A DNA stretch of 64,000 nt from Hyphomonas sp. (GTDB taxonomy: Bacteria; Pseudomonadota; Alphaproteobacteria; Caulobacterales; Hyphomonadaceae). Location: positions 1 through 64,000 of the forward strand of contig NZ_JALHLS010000002.1 in NCBI RefSeq assembly GCF_022844445.1. Direction: 5' to 3'. The position numbers and the translations under genes are program-made. Positions 52,891 through 61,996 of the stretch are shown here, one piece after another (position 1 is the first letter of the stretch; the number at the start of each line of letters is the position of its first letter). The notes under the pieces were generated by a model. It saw only the letters and a program-made list of their open reading frames with translations, searched no databases and had not been told where the DNA came from.

Positions 52891-53973
52891 TCAGGGCGTC
52901 ACATCGAAGGCATAAAGAAGGGTGCGCTGGACCTTGTTGAAATTATTGTCCGAAACAATCCAGAGTCGCAGCTCGCCGGTCTGCATAACCTCGGCGGCCA
53001 GGCCTTCAAAGTTGTCAGTCAGCACGGGGCGCGACAGCGTCAGCCGTTGGTTTGCACCGGCCCCCCAGACCAGCACTGAGCGGGCGCCCCGGAGAGGATC
53101 GAAGGCGCGGTAGAGCTGGATATTCCGGGTTGTGCCGTCGGCCAGGCGCACCGCATCCAGGCCGACAAGGGCAAAGCCCTTGGGGTTGTCTGCGAGCTGA
53201 CCCGTCCAATCCGAAGCGCCGGAGGCAAGCACGCGGCTGATTGGGGACCCGCTGGTGGACGCGCCCTCGAAACCGGCCTTGAGGTGGCCATCCGGCGTCA
53301 GCACAAGGGCTTCGGGGCCTTCGTTCGTGTCTATGGCGCGGCCTTCGAACGTGGCGGGCAGCGCTGAGATTTCCACAGCTTTCGCGCCGGCGCCGCAGGA
53401 GCCGACGGCGAAGGCCTCGATCCGGAAATCGCGCTCGAAGCTGACGAAAGCGATGCCGTCCCGCACGGCGAGGCCTTCCGCATCATTCTCGCTCTTGCCG
53501 GAAAGAAACTGGCCTTCGGCGCCGCGCATGTAGCCGATGGTGGCGGCGGCGGGCGCCCCGCCCGACGTGCCGATCCGGACCCAGCCGCCAGCATCGGTGA
53601 CCGCCAGAAGCGTGTTGCTGTCCTCGACGGCGAGACCCGAGAGCCCGCCGAAGTTGGGGTCGCCCGAGGTCAGTTCCCAGGCCCCGGCGAGCCGGGCGCC
53701 GGCGGGCGCGAGGCCGGCGAGGCTTTCCGTCTGTTTCGCGTCCAGCTCTGTCACTGACACATCCAGCGGGAGGAAGCCGCGCATCGGGGCGTTGCCGTCC
53801 GGGCATGACGCGGCGTGGATGCCATCTGCGGCGGCGGCAAAAGTCCACAGGTCGTTAGTCACCGCGGCGGGCGCGGAACGCGCGGCAACCGGCTCGGCTT
53901 CGGTCCCGGGCGCTGCGCAACTGGCGAAACCCAGTACGACAGCGGCCGCGATCAGGGGCAGGACGATTTTCAT
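52891..53973 (-). CDS. Phytase-like esterase-domain lipoprotein (PF13449 type)
   Basis: A 360-residue protein with a lipoprotein signal (MKIVLPLIAAAVVLGFASCAAP, lipobox FASC). The mature part reads as a beta-propeller of the 'esterase-like activity of phytase' family: GGLSGLAVEDSNTLLAVTDAGGWV, KSENDAEGLAVRDGIAFVSFERDFRIEAF, and DNFEGLAAEVMQTGELRLWIVSDNNFN near the end. The family's activity is only partly known. The ATG at 53973 opens the signal peptide. It is divergent from an HxlR regulator gene with 137 bp between starts; control by that regulator is possible. Confidence 0.8.
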   Translation of the reverse strand: MKIVLPLIAAAVVLGFASCAAPGTEAEPVAARSAPAAVTNDLWTFAAAADGIHAASCPDGNAPMRGFLPLDVSVTELDAKQTESLAGLAPAGARLAGAWELTSGDPNFGGLSGLAVEDSNTLLAVTDAGGWVRIGTSGGAPAAATIGYMRGAEGQFLSGKSENDAEGLAVRDGIAFVSFERDFRIEAFAVGSCGAGAKAVEISALPATFEGRAIDTNEGPEALVLTPDGHLKAGFEGASTSGSPISRVLASGASDWTGQLADNPKGFALVGLDAVRLADGTTRNIQLYRAFDPLRGARSVLVWGAGANQRLTLSRPVLTDNFEGLAAEVMQTGELRLWIVSDNNFNKVQRTLLYAFDVTP

Positions 53974-54110
53974 GGAAAGCCTTGGGGGAGTTTGCATTTC
54001 GGGCGGGTCTCACCCCCGCGCGGCCAAGGGATGACAGAACCTCGACCTTTTCATGGCCGCCATGCCTGTGCGGGCTGGATTTCGATTCCGAACTCTTTCA
54101 AATATTGCAG

Positions 54111-54575
54111 ATGAGTCAGATCCCGCTTGCCCGCCGCTCCCCCATTCCGCCCGAGAACTGCAATCTCGCGCGCACGATCGAGATCGTGGGTGATCGCTGG
54201 ACGCTGTTGATCCTTCGGGCGGCGCTGTATGGCGTGCGCCGGTTTGACGACTTCCAGTCCGAGCTTGGCTGTCCGCGGACAGTCTTGTCCGGCCGGCTGA
54301 AGATCCTGGTTGATGCGGGCTTGCTCACGAAAAAGACCTACAAGGTACCCGGCAAGCGGGCGAGGCCGGAGTACGTCCTGTCGGCCATGGGGCTGTCGCT
54401 GCGGCCCATCCTGATCGGTTTGACCCAGTGGGGCGACATCTGGCTGGGCAAAGGCGAACCTCCGCCGATCAGCTTTACCAAAGCCGGCTCCAAAACGGCG
54501 ATCCGCGCCGCCTTTGTGGACCCGGACGGCCGGGAAGTGCGCCCCGACCAGATCCGCGCCGTCCTGCGGGGATAG
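54111..54575 (+). CDS. HxlR-family transcriptional regulator
   Basis: A 154-residue winged-helix regulator of the HxlR/MarR-like type. The N-terminal NCNLARTIEIVGDRWTLLILRAALYGVRRFDDFQ and LGCPRTVLSGRLKILVDAGLL are the hallmark (conserved Cys15 or so and the GDRW motif). Many HxlR proteins sense aldehydes or quinones through this Cys. The ATG at 54111 has no good ribosome site and may be leaderless. It lies between the divergent phytase-like gene and tRNA-Gly. Confidence 0.9.
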   Translation: MSQIPLARRSPIPPENCNLARTIEIVGDRWTLLILRAALYGVRRFDDFQSELGCPRTVLSGRLKILVDAGLLTKKTYKVPGKRARPEYVLSAMGLSLRPILIGLTQWGDIWLGKGEPPPISFTKAGSKTAIRAAFVDPDGREVRPDQIRAVLRG

Positions 54576-54649
54576 GCGGGTTCGGCGCGGCGCAGCGGAC
54601 TTGTTTTTGGCTCTTGCAAACCGCGAGCCTTCCGCTTATTCCCACCGCT

Positions 54650-54665
54650 CTGCCGCGCGCGGCAG
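54650..54665. repeat. Perfect 16-bp palindrome upstream of tRNA-Gly
   Basis: CTGCCGCGCGCGGCAG is an exact palindrome about 18 bp before the tRNA start. A possible sigma-70 promoter (TTGCAA at 54614-54619, TTATTC at 54636-54641) lies just upstream, so the palindrome would be in the leader or an operator position. Confidence 0.4.
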
Positions 54666-54683
54666 CGATAACCACTTCAGGAT

Positions 54684-54758
54684 GCGGGCGTAGCTCAGTG
54701 GTAGAGCACAACCTTGCCAAGGTTGGGGTCGAGAGTTCGAATCTCTTCGCCCGCTCCA
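54684..54758 (+). tRNA. tRNA-Gly (anticodon GCC), CCA encoded
   Basis: A complete cloverleaf: acceptor GCGGGCG with CGCCCGC, D-arm GCTC...GAGC, anticodon arm CAACC-TTGCCAA-GGTTG with GCC, T-arm GAGAG-TTCGAAT-CTCTT, discriminator T and encoded CCA. One terminator-like hairpin follows 35 bp downstream. Confidence 0.97.
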
Positions 54759-54792
54759 GAAGAATCTCCAGAAAAACAAGCCAAGGCTCCGG

Positions 54793-54816
54793 CGCCGCGT
54801 TTGCGCGGGGCGTTTT
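54793..54816 (+). terminator. Probable terminator of tRNA-Gly
   Basis: CGCCGCG pairs with CGCGGGGCG with a two-base bulge, closing a TTTG loop, and TTTT follows. It lies 34 bp after the tRNA. Confidence 0.5.
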
Positions 54817-54850
54817 CGTGGATCTTGTGATCACCTTGCCGCGCGCCCGC

Positions 54851-57382
54851 CTAGGGTGTGCGCAGGACCTCCGCCGGCTTGGGGGCAAGGGCTCCGAGGC
54901 CCGCAACGGCGCCGCCAAGCGCTGAGACGGCGATGGCGCCGCCAACGACCAGCCCGGCGGATTGCCAGGGCATTTGCCACTGCGCTTCGAACACAAAGGT
55001 CACGATGGGGTAGGAGGCGGCTACACCGATCAGCGTGCCAATGAGGGCTGCGATACCGGCGGCCAGGCCGAATTCGGTGGCGTAGAGGCGAAGGATTTCG
55101 CCGCGAGAGGCGCCGAAGACTTTCAGCAAGGCCGCTTCGCGCCGCCGTCTGCGGGCGAGCGCGGCGAACGAGCCCGCCAGCACGAGGAGGCCTGCCAGAG
55201 TAACGATGCCGGCCGCCGCATTCACGGCCACAGCGATCTGCCCGAAGAGCCGCGCGGCGGTCTCGAGCGCCGGGCGGGTCTGAAAGACGACGACTTCGCG
55301 CAGATCATTGCCCAGCGCCGTGATAATGGCGCTTTCCTGCTCCGGCGTTGCGCGTGCGATGGCGACATAGGCGGGCTTTGCGGCCTCAAGTGTGCCTGGC
55401 GAGAAGATGAAGGCGGTGTTGGAGCCGATGCCGAAGGTGCCCCAGTCGACCTTGCGGAGAGAGGAGACCGTGGCCGTCACATCTCGCCCGGCGATGCGGA
55501 ACCCGACTGTATCGCCCACGCCGATGCCCAGTCCCTTGGCAGCGTCAACCTCGACCGAGGCGAGCAGCGGGCCGGTGTAGCCGGCCGGCCACCAGCTGCC
55601 GGCGACAAGCTGCGTCTCCGGCGGGCGTTCGGCGAAATAGGTGAGGCTCGTCTCGCCGCGCACGACCCAGCGTTCGGATTCGGCCACGTCTTCCTCGATC
55701 AGTAGCTTGCCCTTCAGCGACGTGACGCGGCCGAGCAGGAAAGGCGCGCGGCGATAGCGGTCGGGATCGGCAATGTCGACGCCGTTGGCCGCCATCACGG
55801 CGTCGAAGGCTTCGACCTTGTCGTTCGGAATCTGGGAGAGGACGAGCGAAGGCGCATTGGCAGGTGCGGTTGCCGAAATCTGGCGAATGAGATTTGTCTG
55901 TACAGAGACGACCAGCACCAGCAGGACGAGCCCGAGGCCAAGCGATGGGACGATGGCCGGGGCAAGGGAGCCCGGGCCTCCGAGATTTGAAAGCGCGAGG
56001 CGCCACATGCCCCGGGCCGGATGGGACGCGGTGCGAGCGAGGCGCTTGACCAGCATGGCGGCGAGCATGAACAGCGCGGCCACGACCAAGGCGCCCGCGA
56101 GGATGACCGCAGTCAGCGCCGGCCGGTTGCTGCTGAAAGTGGCGAGTGCCGCGAGGGCTGCGGCAGCTCCCGCGGCCCAGCTACGCTCGAGCCATGGCGC
56201 GGCCGTGCGCGTCTCGCCGCCGATGCGCCGGAACAGGGTGGATGGACGGGTGGCCCGCGCCGTGCCGATAGCGGGCAGGGCAAAGACGGCGGCGGCGAGC
56301 AGGCCGAGTGCGAGCGCCTTGAGCAGCGGGAGAGGATGCAGCGTGAGTTGCTGCGGAATGGGCAATGCGCTGCCGGCGATCTTGGCGAGGAGGAAGGGCG
56401 CCGCCGCGCCGAGCGCTGTTCCGGCCAGCGCGCCCAGTAAAGCCAGCAGGCCGAGCTGCAGCAGATAAGCTGCGCGCAAGGTGGCCGCGTCCGCCCCGAA
56501 AACCTTCAGCACTGCGATCGACGGCGTTCTTGATTCCAGAAAGGCGGACGTGGCCTGTGCCACACCAATCCCGCCGGAGATGAGCGCGGCAATCCCGATC
56601 ACGGCCAGAAAACTGTTCAGGGTCTGCAGCAGGTTCTGCAGGCCGTCGACCGATTCTTCTGGCCCGCGCAGTTCGGTGCCTTCATCCGGGAAGGTGTCCC
56701 TGAACCTGTCTTGCGCGGTGCTGAAGGTCTCGCCGGGCTTAAAGACGATGCGCACGCTGGAGCGGAACAGCTGGCCTGGGGTCAGACGTCCGGCTTCTTC
56801 CAGAGCGGTGAGCGACACCATCGCTTCCGGGCCAAAGCCGCCGGGCGCGCCGATCCGGTCCGGCACACGGTCCAGCCGTCCAGTGACAACGCCGGATACC
56901 GGACCGATCTCCACATCATCACCGATGGCTGCATCAAACCGGTCGAGGAAGGACTGGGAGACGACGACACCCCAACGGCCGTTTCGCGGGGCGAGCGCCG
57001 CCTGCAGGTCCGGCTCGCCGCCGGTGACCTTGGCGACGCCGATAAGCGGATACTGCGGATCAACAGCGCGAACGTCGACCTGCGCCCGGAGGTCTTTGGC
57101 CGCGCCCATGACGTCCAGCGACGCGGTTTCAGAAACCGTACCGAGTGCTTCGGCAAAGGCTCGTTCCTCCGCAGACGGACGTCTCTGCGCCGTTGTGAAC
57201 TGTGCGTCGGCGCCGAGAAGGGTGCGCGCTTCGCTGGCGAGGCCGCGCGAGAAGCTTTCCGCAACCGATCCGGCAGCTGCAATTGCCGCTGTGCCCAGCG
57301 CGATGCAGGCGAGGTAGATCCAGAAACCCTTTAACCCGCGCGACAGCTCGCTGCGCGCCAGCTTGATCGCGAGGCTGTTCAT
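54851..57382 (-). CDS. FtsX-like ABC transporter permease (YbbP type)
   Basis: An 843-residue inner-membrane permease with two FtsX/MacB-type halves. The first membrane segment is at about residue 20, three segments lie around 250-330, a further group around 350-490, and the last three are at about 720-835. Large periplasmic domains separate them. This is the YbbP arrangement (type VII ABC, mechanotransmission, no substrate channel). With the ATPase gene, which it overlaps by 4 bp, it forms the YbbAP complex. In E. coli the TesA lysophospholipase/thioesterase works with YbbAP, and a TesA-like gene is divergent here too. Confidence 0.92.
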   Translation of the reverse strand: MNSLAIKLARSELSRGLKGFWIYLACIALGTAAIAAAGSVAESFSRGLASEARTLLGADAQFTTAQRRPSAEERAFAEALGTVSETASLDVMGAAKDLRAQVDVRAVDPQYPLIGVAKVTGGEPDLQAALAPRNGRWGVVVSQSFLDRFDAAIGDDVEIGPVSGVVTGRLDRVPDRIGAPGGFGPEAMVSLTALEEAGRLTPGQLFRSSVRIVFKPGETFSTAQDRFRDTFPDEGTELRGPEESVDGLQNLLQTLNSFLAVIGIAALISGGIGVAQATSAFLESRTPSIAVLKVFGADAATLRAAYLLQLGLLALLGALAGTALGAAAPFLLAKIAGSALPIPQQLTLHPLPLLKALALGLLAAAVFALPAIGTARATRPSTLFRRIGGETRTAAPWLERSWAAGAAAALAALATFSSNRPALTAVILAGALVVAALFMLAAMLVKRLARTASHPARGMWRLALSNLGGPGSLAPAIVPSLGLGLVLLVLVVSVQTNLIRQISATAPANAPSLVLSQIPNDKVEAFDAVMAANGVDIADPDRYRRAPFLLGRVTSLKGKLLIEEDVAESERWVVRGETSLTYFAERPPETQLVAGSWWPAGYTGPLLASVEVDAAKGLGIGVGDTVGFRIAGRDVTATVSSLRKVDWGTFGIGSNTAFIFSPGTLEAAKPAYVAIARATPEQESAIITALGNDLREVVVFQTRPALETAARLFGQIAVAVNAAAGIVTLAGLLVLAGSFAALARRRRREAALLKVFGASRGEILRLYATEFGLAAGIAALIGTLIGVAASYPIVTFVFEAQWQMPWQSAGLVVGGAIAVSALGGAVAGLGALAPKPAEVLRTP

Positions 57383-58059
57383 ACGATCTGCCCGTCGCGC
57401 ATGTGCACGGTGCGTCCCGCGCGGCCGGCAAGATCGTGGTCGTGTGTAACGATGACCAGGGTCGAGCCGCGATCCTTCGCGATCGAGAACAGGAGATCTG
57501 CAACAACGCGTCCGCTTTCGGAGTCGAGGTTTCCGGTCGGCTCGTCGGCGAATACCAGCACAGGATCGGAGGCGAGCGCGCGGGCCACCGCCACGCGCTG
57601 ACGTTCGCCGCCGGAGAGTTGCCCGGGATAGTGTAGCCGCCGCGCGCTGAGGCCGACGGCATCGAGCGCAGCGTTAGCGCGCGCGTCCACCTTGTCGAGC
57701 CGCGCGATCTCGAGCGGGGCGCGCACATTGTCGAAGGCCGTCATCGTCTCGAGCAGGTGGAAGGACTGGAACACCATGCTGACACGTCCGCGCCGCAGCC
57801 TCGCAAGAGCATCTTCCCCCAGCGTCTCAATCCGCTCGCCAAGGAGCGTGACTTCACCTCTGCTGGCGCGTTCGAGACCGGCAGCGACGGCGATCATCGA
57901 CGACTTGCCCGAGCCGGACGGGCCCACGATGGCGACGCTCTCGCCGCGCCGGGCCGAGAAGTCTACGCCCTTGAGAACATCCAGCGAGGCCGCGCCATCT
58001 TCGCCGGCGGCGGACGGGAAGGTCAGCCAGACACCGGTCATTTTCAGCGCCTCAGTCAT
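57379..58059 (-). CDS. ABC transporter ATP-binding protein (YbbA type)
   Basis: A 226-residue ATPase of the MacB/LolD/YbbA group. Walker A is GPSGSGKSS at residues 46-54, the signature is LSGGERQRVAVARAL and Walker B is VLVFADEPTGNLD. The Q-loop, with VFQSFHLL, is the LolD-type form. It powers the YbbP-like permease encoded immediately downstream (4-bp overlap). I start it at the ATG at 58059; a frame opening at 58092 lacks support. It is divergent from the TesA-like gene, 66 bp away. Confidence 0.93.
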   Translation of the reverse strand: MTEALKMTGVWLTFPSAAGEDGAASLDVLKGVDFSARRGESVAIVGPSGSGKSSMIAVAAGLERASRGEVTLLGERIETLGEDALARLRRGRVSMVFQSFHLLETMTAFDNVRAPLEIARLDKVDARANAALDAVGLSARRLHYPGQLSGGERQRVAVARALASDPVLVFADEPTGNLDSESGRVVADLLFSIAKDRGSTLVIVTHDHDLAGRAGRTVHMRDGQIV

Positions 58060-58125
58060 GCTTTCATACTCTCTGCTAGGTCCGGCGCACATTGTCAGGC
58101 GCGGACCAGGTGTCTATCTCAAAGT

Positions 58126-58902
58126 ATGACTTCGTTTGCAGCCTGCTTACGGCAAGCCCTCGGGCGCAGCCTTTCAATCGCCGGCGCGGGCGTCTGCCTC
58201 GCGCTGGCGGCTTGCGGAAGTCCCGAACCGGCGCCTCAGTCCCCGCCGCCGCCGGCTGCCGAAGCACCCCGGGCGCCGGTCGCCGAAAATGCCGCTGACG
58301 CCGCCGTCGTCGTCTTCCTCGGTGACAGCCTGACGGCTGGCTACGGCCTCGAACCGGATGACGCGCTGCCGGAACAGGTCGAAGCGGTCTGGCGTGCCCG
58401 CGGGATCGATGCGGTGGCAGTCAATGCGGGCGTGTCCGGCGATACGACCGCCAACGGGCTTGCAAGATTCGACTGGAGCGTAACGGCGGCTGAGCCGGAC
58501 CTGCTCGTCATCGCGCTGGGCGCCAACGACTTCCTGATGGGGGTGCCGCCGGATGTGACGCGCGCGAACCTCTCTGCGATCCTCGAGAAGGCAAAGTCGG
58601 CCGGGATCCCGGCGGTGCTCGTCGGTCTCTCGCCGCGCGGCGACATCGCGCGGGGCAGCCGCGACGCGGCGTTCGCGGCGATCTACCCGGAACTCGCGGC
58701 GGCGTTCAGTGTGCCTTATTACCCCTCTCTTCTGGAAGCTATCGAAAGCGATCCTTCCATGTTGCAGAGTGACGGGCTTCATCCGACCCGGGACGGCATC
58801 GTGGTGATCGCCGAACCGCTGGCGAAATTCCTCGAGCCAGTGATTGCCGGCCTGGAGAAGGGTGCGGAGTGCGCCGATGGCGAAAATTGCAGAATGCCCT
58901 GA
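58126..58902 (+). CDS. tesA: TesA-like SGNH/GDSL esterase lipoprotein
   Basis: A 258-residue hydrolase with thioesterase I, arylesterase and lysophospholipase relatives. The four SGNH blocks are present: FLGDSLTAGYG (S68), NAGVSGDTT, LGANDFL (N134) and SDGLHPTRDG (D216, H219). The N-terminus has a signal with lipobox LAAC (C30) and a Pro/Ala-rich spacer, so the enzyme is a lipoprotein, whereas E. coli TesA is a free periplasmic protein. Divergence from a YbbA-YbbP pair repeats the E. coli gene order and supports shared function. Confidence 0.92.
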   Translation: MTSFAACLRQALGRSLSIAGAGVCLALAACGSPEPAPQSPPPPAAEAPRAPVAENAADAAVVVFLGDSLTAGYGLEPDDALPEQVEAVWRARGIDAVAVNAGVSGDTTANGLARFDWSVTAAEPDLLVIALGANDFLMGVPPDVTRANLSAILEKAKSAGIPAVLVGLSPRGDIARGSRDAAFAAIYPELAAAFSVPYYPSLLEAIESDPSMLQSDGLHPTRDGIVVIAEPLAKFLEPVIAGLEKGAECADGENCRMP

Positions 58903-59228
58903 TGCTGATCTCATGCTGCTGAGTCGCGGGTGATTGCCTCGGCGCGGCGCCGGCGCGCTCAGGGCGGCGGCTCCTGAGGCGAGGTCGTGTTGGCTGTATA
59001 CCCACATGTGTAGGCGCTGAGCGTGACGGGAGCGCTCAGTGTTGCGCCCCCGCTCCGGACCTGTTGGAGGCCGCCGGACTGGCCAGGGCGGTGATAGGAT
59101 CTGCGAAGCTGCCTGACATCTCGGGAAAATATCTCGTCACGCGCCACCGATGCCGCTCTTGACCAAATGTTACCGGTGTCATTTACTGAAATCAGGGCGC
59201 GGGTGATAGCGCGCCGGGAGGCAGGGGC
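58903..59228. other. Intergenic region between tesA and the PL10 locus
   Basis: A 326-bp region without a gene. A hairpin (CTGAGCG / CGCTCAG, 59017-59039, no T-run) may mark the end of the tesA transcript. A sigma-70-like promoter and a palindromic operator lie at 59160-59188, before the lyase gene. GC content drops somewhat around the promoter. Confidence 0.4.
59160..59188 (+). promoter_or_regulatory. Candidate promoter with LacI-type operator for the pectin locus
   Basis: TTGACC at 59160-59165 and TTTACT at 59183-59188 are 17 bp apart and fit a sigma-70 promoter. The spacer is filled by an 18-bp imperfect palindrome AATGTTACCGGTGTCATT (59167-59184; seven of nine positions matched), centred on CCGG, as LacI-family repressor sites are. 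A repressor here would block transcription of the lyase operon until the inducing sugar is present. No regulator gene is visible in the window. Confidence 0.5.
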
Positions 59229-60410
59229 ATGGCAAGGCAACGCGGCGGATGGGCACAATTCAGGTGGCTGGTAACCGTCGTGGCCCTGGCGGGCGCGATG
59301 GTGGGCCTGCCGGCTAGCGCCCAGGGCCTGCCGCTCGACGGCTTCGAGGACGGCATCCATCACTGGCAGATGAAACGCGGAAAAGAGTATCCCCGCCATG
59401 AGCCCGGCGACGTGGCGGCGATTGCAGACAACCTGCTGCTCATGCAGCGCAATCATGGCGGCTGGGTGCAGAACCGCGACCCGCTTCAGGTGCTGTCACC
59501 GGAAGACGTGGTCCAGCTCATGGCCGAGAAAGAGGAGGCGGGCGGAAGCTTCGACAACCGGAACGTCTTTACACAGATCGAATACCTTATGGGCGCGTAT
59601 GCCTTGACGGGCGAGGCACGCCTGCGGGAGGGCGCGGTGCGCGGGCTCGACTACCTGCTGGCTAACCAGATCGAGAGCTGTGGGGGCTGGCCGCACACGG
59701 TGCCGCCGCAAACAGAGTATCAGGGGCGTATCACTGTCGCGGACGAGGTGTTTTCCGGTCCGCTTACGTTGCTTAGCCGAATTTCTGAGGCGAAAGCCCC
59801 TTTCGACCGGCTTGATGAAGCGACGCAGGCGAGGGCGGCCGATGCGCTGGGGCGCGGCACAGAATGTCTGCTGCGCCTGCAGGTGCGTCAGGGCGATACG
59901 CTGACGGGATGGGCAGGGCAGTATGACCCGGTCACGCTGGCGCCGATGGGGGGGCGCAGCTTTGAACTGCCCGGGATCGTCTCGCAGGAGACGGTCGCCA
60001 TCGTCAAATACCTCATGTCGATCAAGGATCCGTCACCGGAGGTCATCGCAAGCGTGAAAGGTGCCGCCACCTGGCTCATCGCCGTGCAGATTGACGGCAT
60101 GCGTCTCGAAACAGTCGAACTTGATGCGGAAGCTCCATATGACTTCCACAATACGAAGACAGACCGGCGCTTGACGCCGGATCCCGGCGCGCCGCCGCTC
60201 TGGGCGCGGTTCTATGATCTTGCCGACAATTCGGTCGTCCTCGCCAACCGGGACGGTGTCCGGGTGGAGCGGTATGACCAGATCCATCCCGAGCGACGCA
60301 CAGGCTATAGCTGGTATGGCGTTTGGCCAGCCAAACTGCTCGCGCGCGACTATCCGAAATGGCATTGCCGGGTTTTGGGCGATCGACCAGACGGCGGGTC
60401 ATGCCCCTGA
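59229..60410 (+). CDS. Pectate lyase family PL10
   Basis: A 393-residue exported polysaccharide lyase. The signal peptide ends ASAQG at about residue 34. The PL10 (alpha/alpha-toroid) pattern follows: NHGGWVQNRDP near residue 76, FDNRNVFTQIEYLM, the GGWPHTVP segment, and the C-terminal PPLWARFYDLADNSVVLANRDG with ERRTGYSWYGVWP (the Arg of this last motif is catalytic in known members). It cleaves polygalacturonate by beta-elimination. GGGAGG precedes the ATG. It overlaps the carboxylesterase gene by 10 bp. Confidence 0.88.
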   Translation: MARQRGGWAQFRWLVTVVALAGAMVGLPASAQGLPLDGFEDGIHHWQMKRGKEYPRHEPGDVAAIADNLLLMQRNHGGWVQNRDPLQVLSPEDVVQLMAEKEEAGGSFDNRNVFTQIEYLMGAYALTGEARLREGAVRGLDYLLANQIESCGGWPHTVPPQTEYQGRITVADEVFSGPLTLLSRISEAKAPFDRLDEATQARAADALGRGTECLLRLQVRQGDTLTGWAGQYDPVTLAPMGGRSFELPGIVSQETVAIVKYLMSIKDPSPEVIASVKGAATWLIAVQIDGMRLETVELDAEAPYDFHNTKTDRRLTPDPGAPPLWARFYDLADNSVVLANRDGVRVERYDQIHPERRTGYSWYGVWPAKLLARDYPKWHCRVLGDRPDGGSCP

Positions 60411-61975
60411 ACCGGCGGGACTTTCTGACCGCTACCGCCGCGCTCGCCTTTGCGGCAGGCGCAAGTGCAGGGGCGGACGAGAGCGATCCTGCCGTGATGA
60501 CATCCCACGGCCCGGTCCGAGGACTGCGGGAGGCTGGTGTCAGCGTGTTCAAGGGTATCCGCTACGGCGCCGATACGCGCCGCACCCGGTTTGCCCCCCC
60601 GTCGCCGCCAGATCCGTGGACGGATATCTTGCCGGCAGTCGCATACGGTGCCTCTGCGCCCCAGCGCGGCGGCGAACCGTATCAATCCGAGGACTGCCTT
60701 TTCCTGAACGTCTGGACACCGCAACCTGGAGATGGCGGGGCGCGGCCGGTCATGGTGTACATTCATGGCGGGGCTTACAGTTCCGGCTCCGGCTCTGAAG
60801 CTCTCTATGATGGCGCACGCCTTGCGGCGGCGGGCGATGTGGTTGTCATCACCCTCAATCACCGCCTCAACGCTTTCGGGTACCTCTATCTGGAGCCCGT
60901 CCTGCCGGGGCGGTTCCCGGATTCCGGAAATGCCGGGCAATGGGACCTGGTGCTCGCGCTGAACTGGGTTCGCAACAATGCGGTTGCTTTCGGCGGCGAC
61001 CCGTCCCGCATCATGGTATTCGGCCAGTCCGGCGGCGGCGCGAAGATCGCGACACTGATGGCCTCGCCTGCAGCGGAGGGACTGTTTCATTCGGTCGCCA
61101 CAATGAGCGGCCAGCAGGTGACAGCCTCTGGCCCGCTCAATGCCGCGCGGCGTACGCGGGCCTTTCTCGCCGCCCTTAAGATTGACCCTGCCGATGCCTC
61201 GCGGATCGCCTCGGTTCCGGCAGAGAAAATCGTGGACGCGCTTGCTGCTCGTGATCCGCTGGACGAGGCACAGGGGATCTACTTCGGTCCGGTTCTGGAT
61301 GAACGGATGCTGACCCGGCATCCGTTCTGGCCAGATGCGCCGCCGCAATCAGCGCATATCCCCATGATCCTTGGCAATACGCTGAATGAGACGCGGACGC
61401 TGATCGGGCGCCGTGAGCCGGAGCTGTTTGACCTCGGCTGGGAGGCTTTGCCCGAGGCGCTGGTTCGGCACATGCGCAGCGATATCGATCCGGGTACGGT
61501 AGTCGCCGCATACCGCGCGGCTTATCCTGATCAATCCCCTGGCGACATCTTCTTTGCTGCGACCACGGCGGGGCGCTCCTGGCGCGGACAGGTCGAGGAG
61601 GCGGACGCCCGCGCGCGGCAGGGGTCGCCGACCTGGGTGTACCGCTTTGATCTGCCCTGGCTGGCGGATAGGGGCAAGTGGGGCGCTCCGCATACGGCCG
61701 ATATCGGGTATGCCTTCGGCAATCTGGACCGGGCAGGCGCGATGCCGGGTGAGGCCGCCGCCGCGCGCCGGATCAGCGACGAGCTGAGCAGCGCGCTCGT
61801 CGCGCTGGCACGGACCGGCTCGCCTGAACATGCGGGCCTTAAGGCCTGGCCGCGATACAGGATACCCGCGCGCGAAACGATGATCTTCGGAGCAAGGACC
61901 GGAGTGGCGCGCGATCCCCGCAGCATGGAGCGCGAGTTGTTTTCCAAGGTGCCCTTCATCCAGTGGGGCAGCTGA
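60401..61975 (+). CDS. Tat-exported type B carboxylesterase
   Basis: A 524-residue carboxylesterase/lipase of the pNB-esterase family. The nucleophile elbow FGQSGGGAKIATLM holds S210, and the oxyanion motif IHGGAYSSGSG and SEDCLFLNVWTP are clear. The HTADIGYAFGN block should hold the catalytic His. The N-terminus MPLNRRDFLTATAALAFAAG is a Tat signal (RRDFL). In pectin and xylan loci such esterases remove acetyl, methyl or aromatic side groups. The start overlaps the lyase stop, so the two are coupled; the start at 60401 follows from the Tat signal. Confidence 0.88.
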   Translation: MPLNRRDFLTATAALAFAAGASAGADESDPAVMTSHGPVRGLREAGVSVFKGIRYGADTRRTRFAPPSPPDPWTDILPAVAYGASAPQRGGEPYQSEDCLFLNVWTPQPGDGGARPVMVYIHGGAYSSGSGSEALYDGARLAAAGDVVVITLNHRLNAFGYLYLEPVLPGRFPDSGNAGQWDLVLALNWVRNNAVAFGGDPSRIMVFGQSGGGAKIATLMASPAAEGLFHSVATMSGQQVTASGPLNAARRTRAFLAALKIDPADASRIASVPAEKIVDALAARDPLDEAQGIYFGPVLDERMLTRHPFWPDAPPQSAHIPMILGNTLNETRTLIGRREPELFDLGWEALPEALVRHMRSDIDPGTVVAAYRAAYPDQSPGDIFFAATTAGRSWRGQVEEADARARQGSPTWVYRFDLPWLADRGKWGAPHTADIGYAFGNLDRAGAMPGEAAAARRISDELSSALVALARTGSPEHAGLKAWPRYRIPARETMIFGARTGVARDPRSMERELFSKVPFIQWGS

Positions 61976-61996
61976 CCTGCGCAAAGGAGACAGGCG

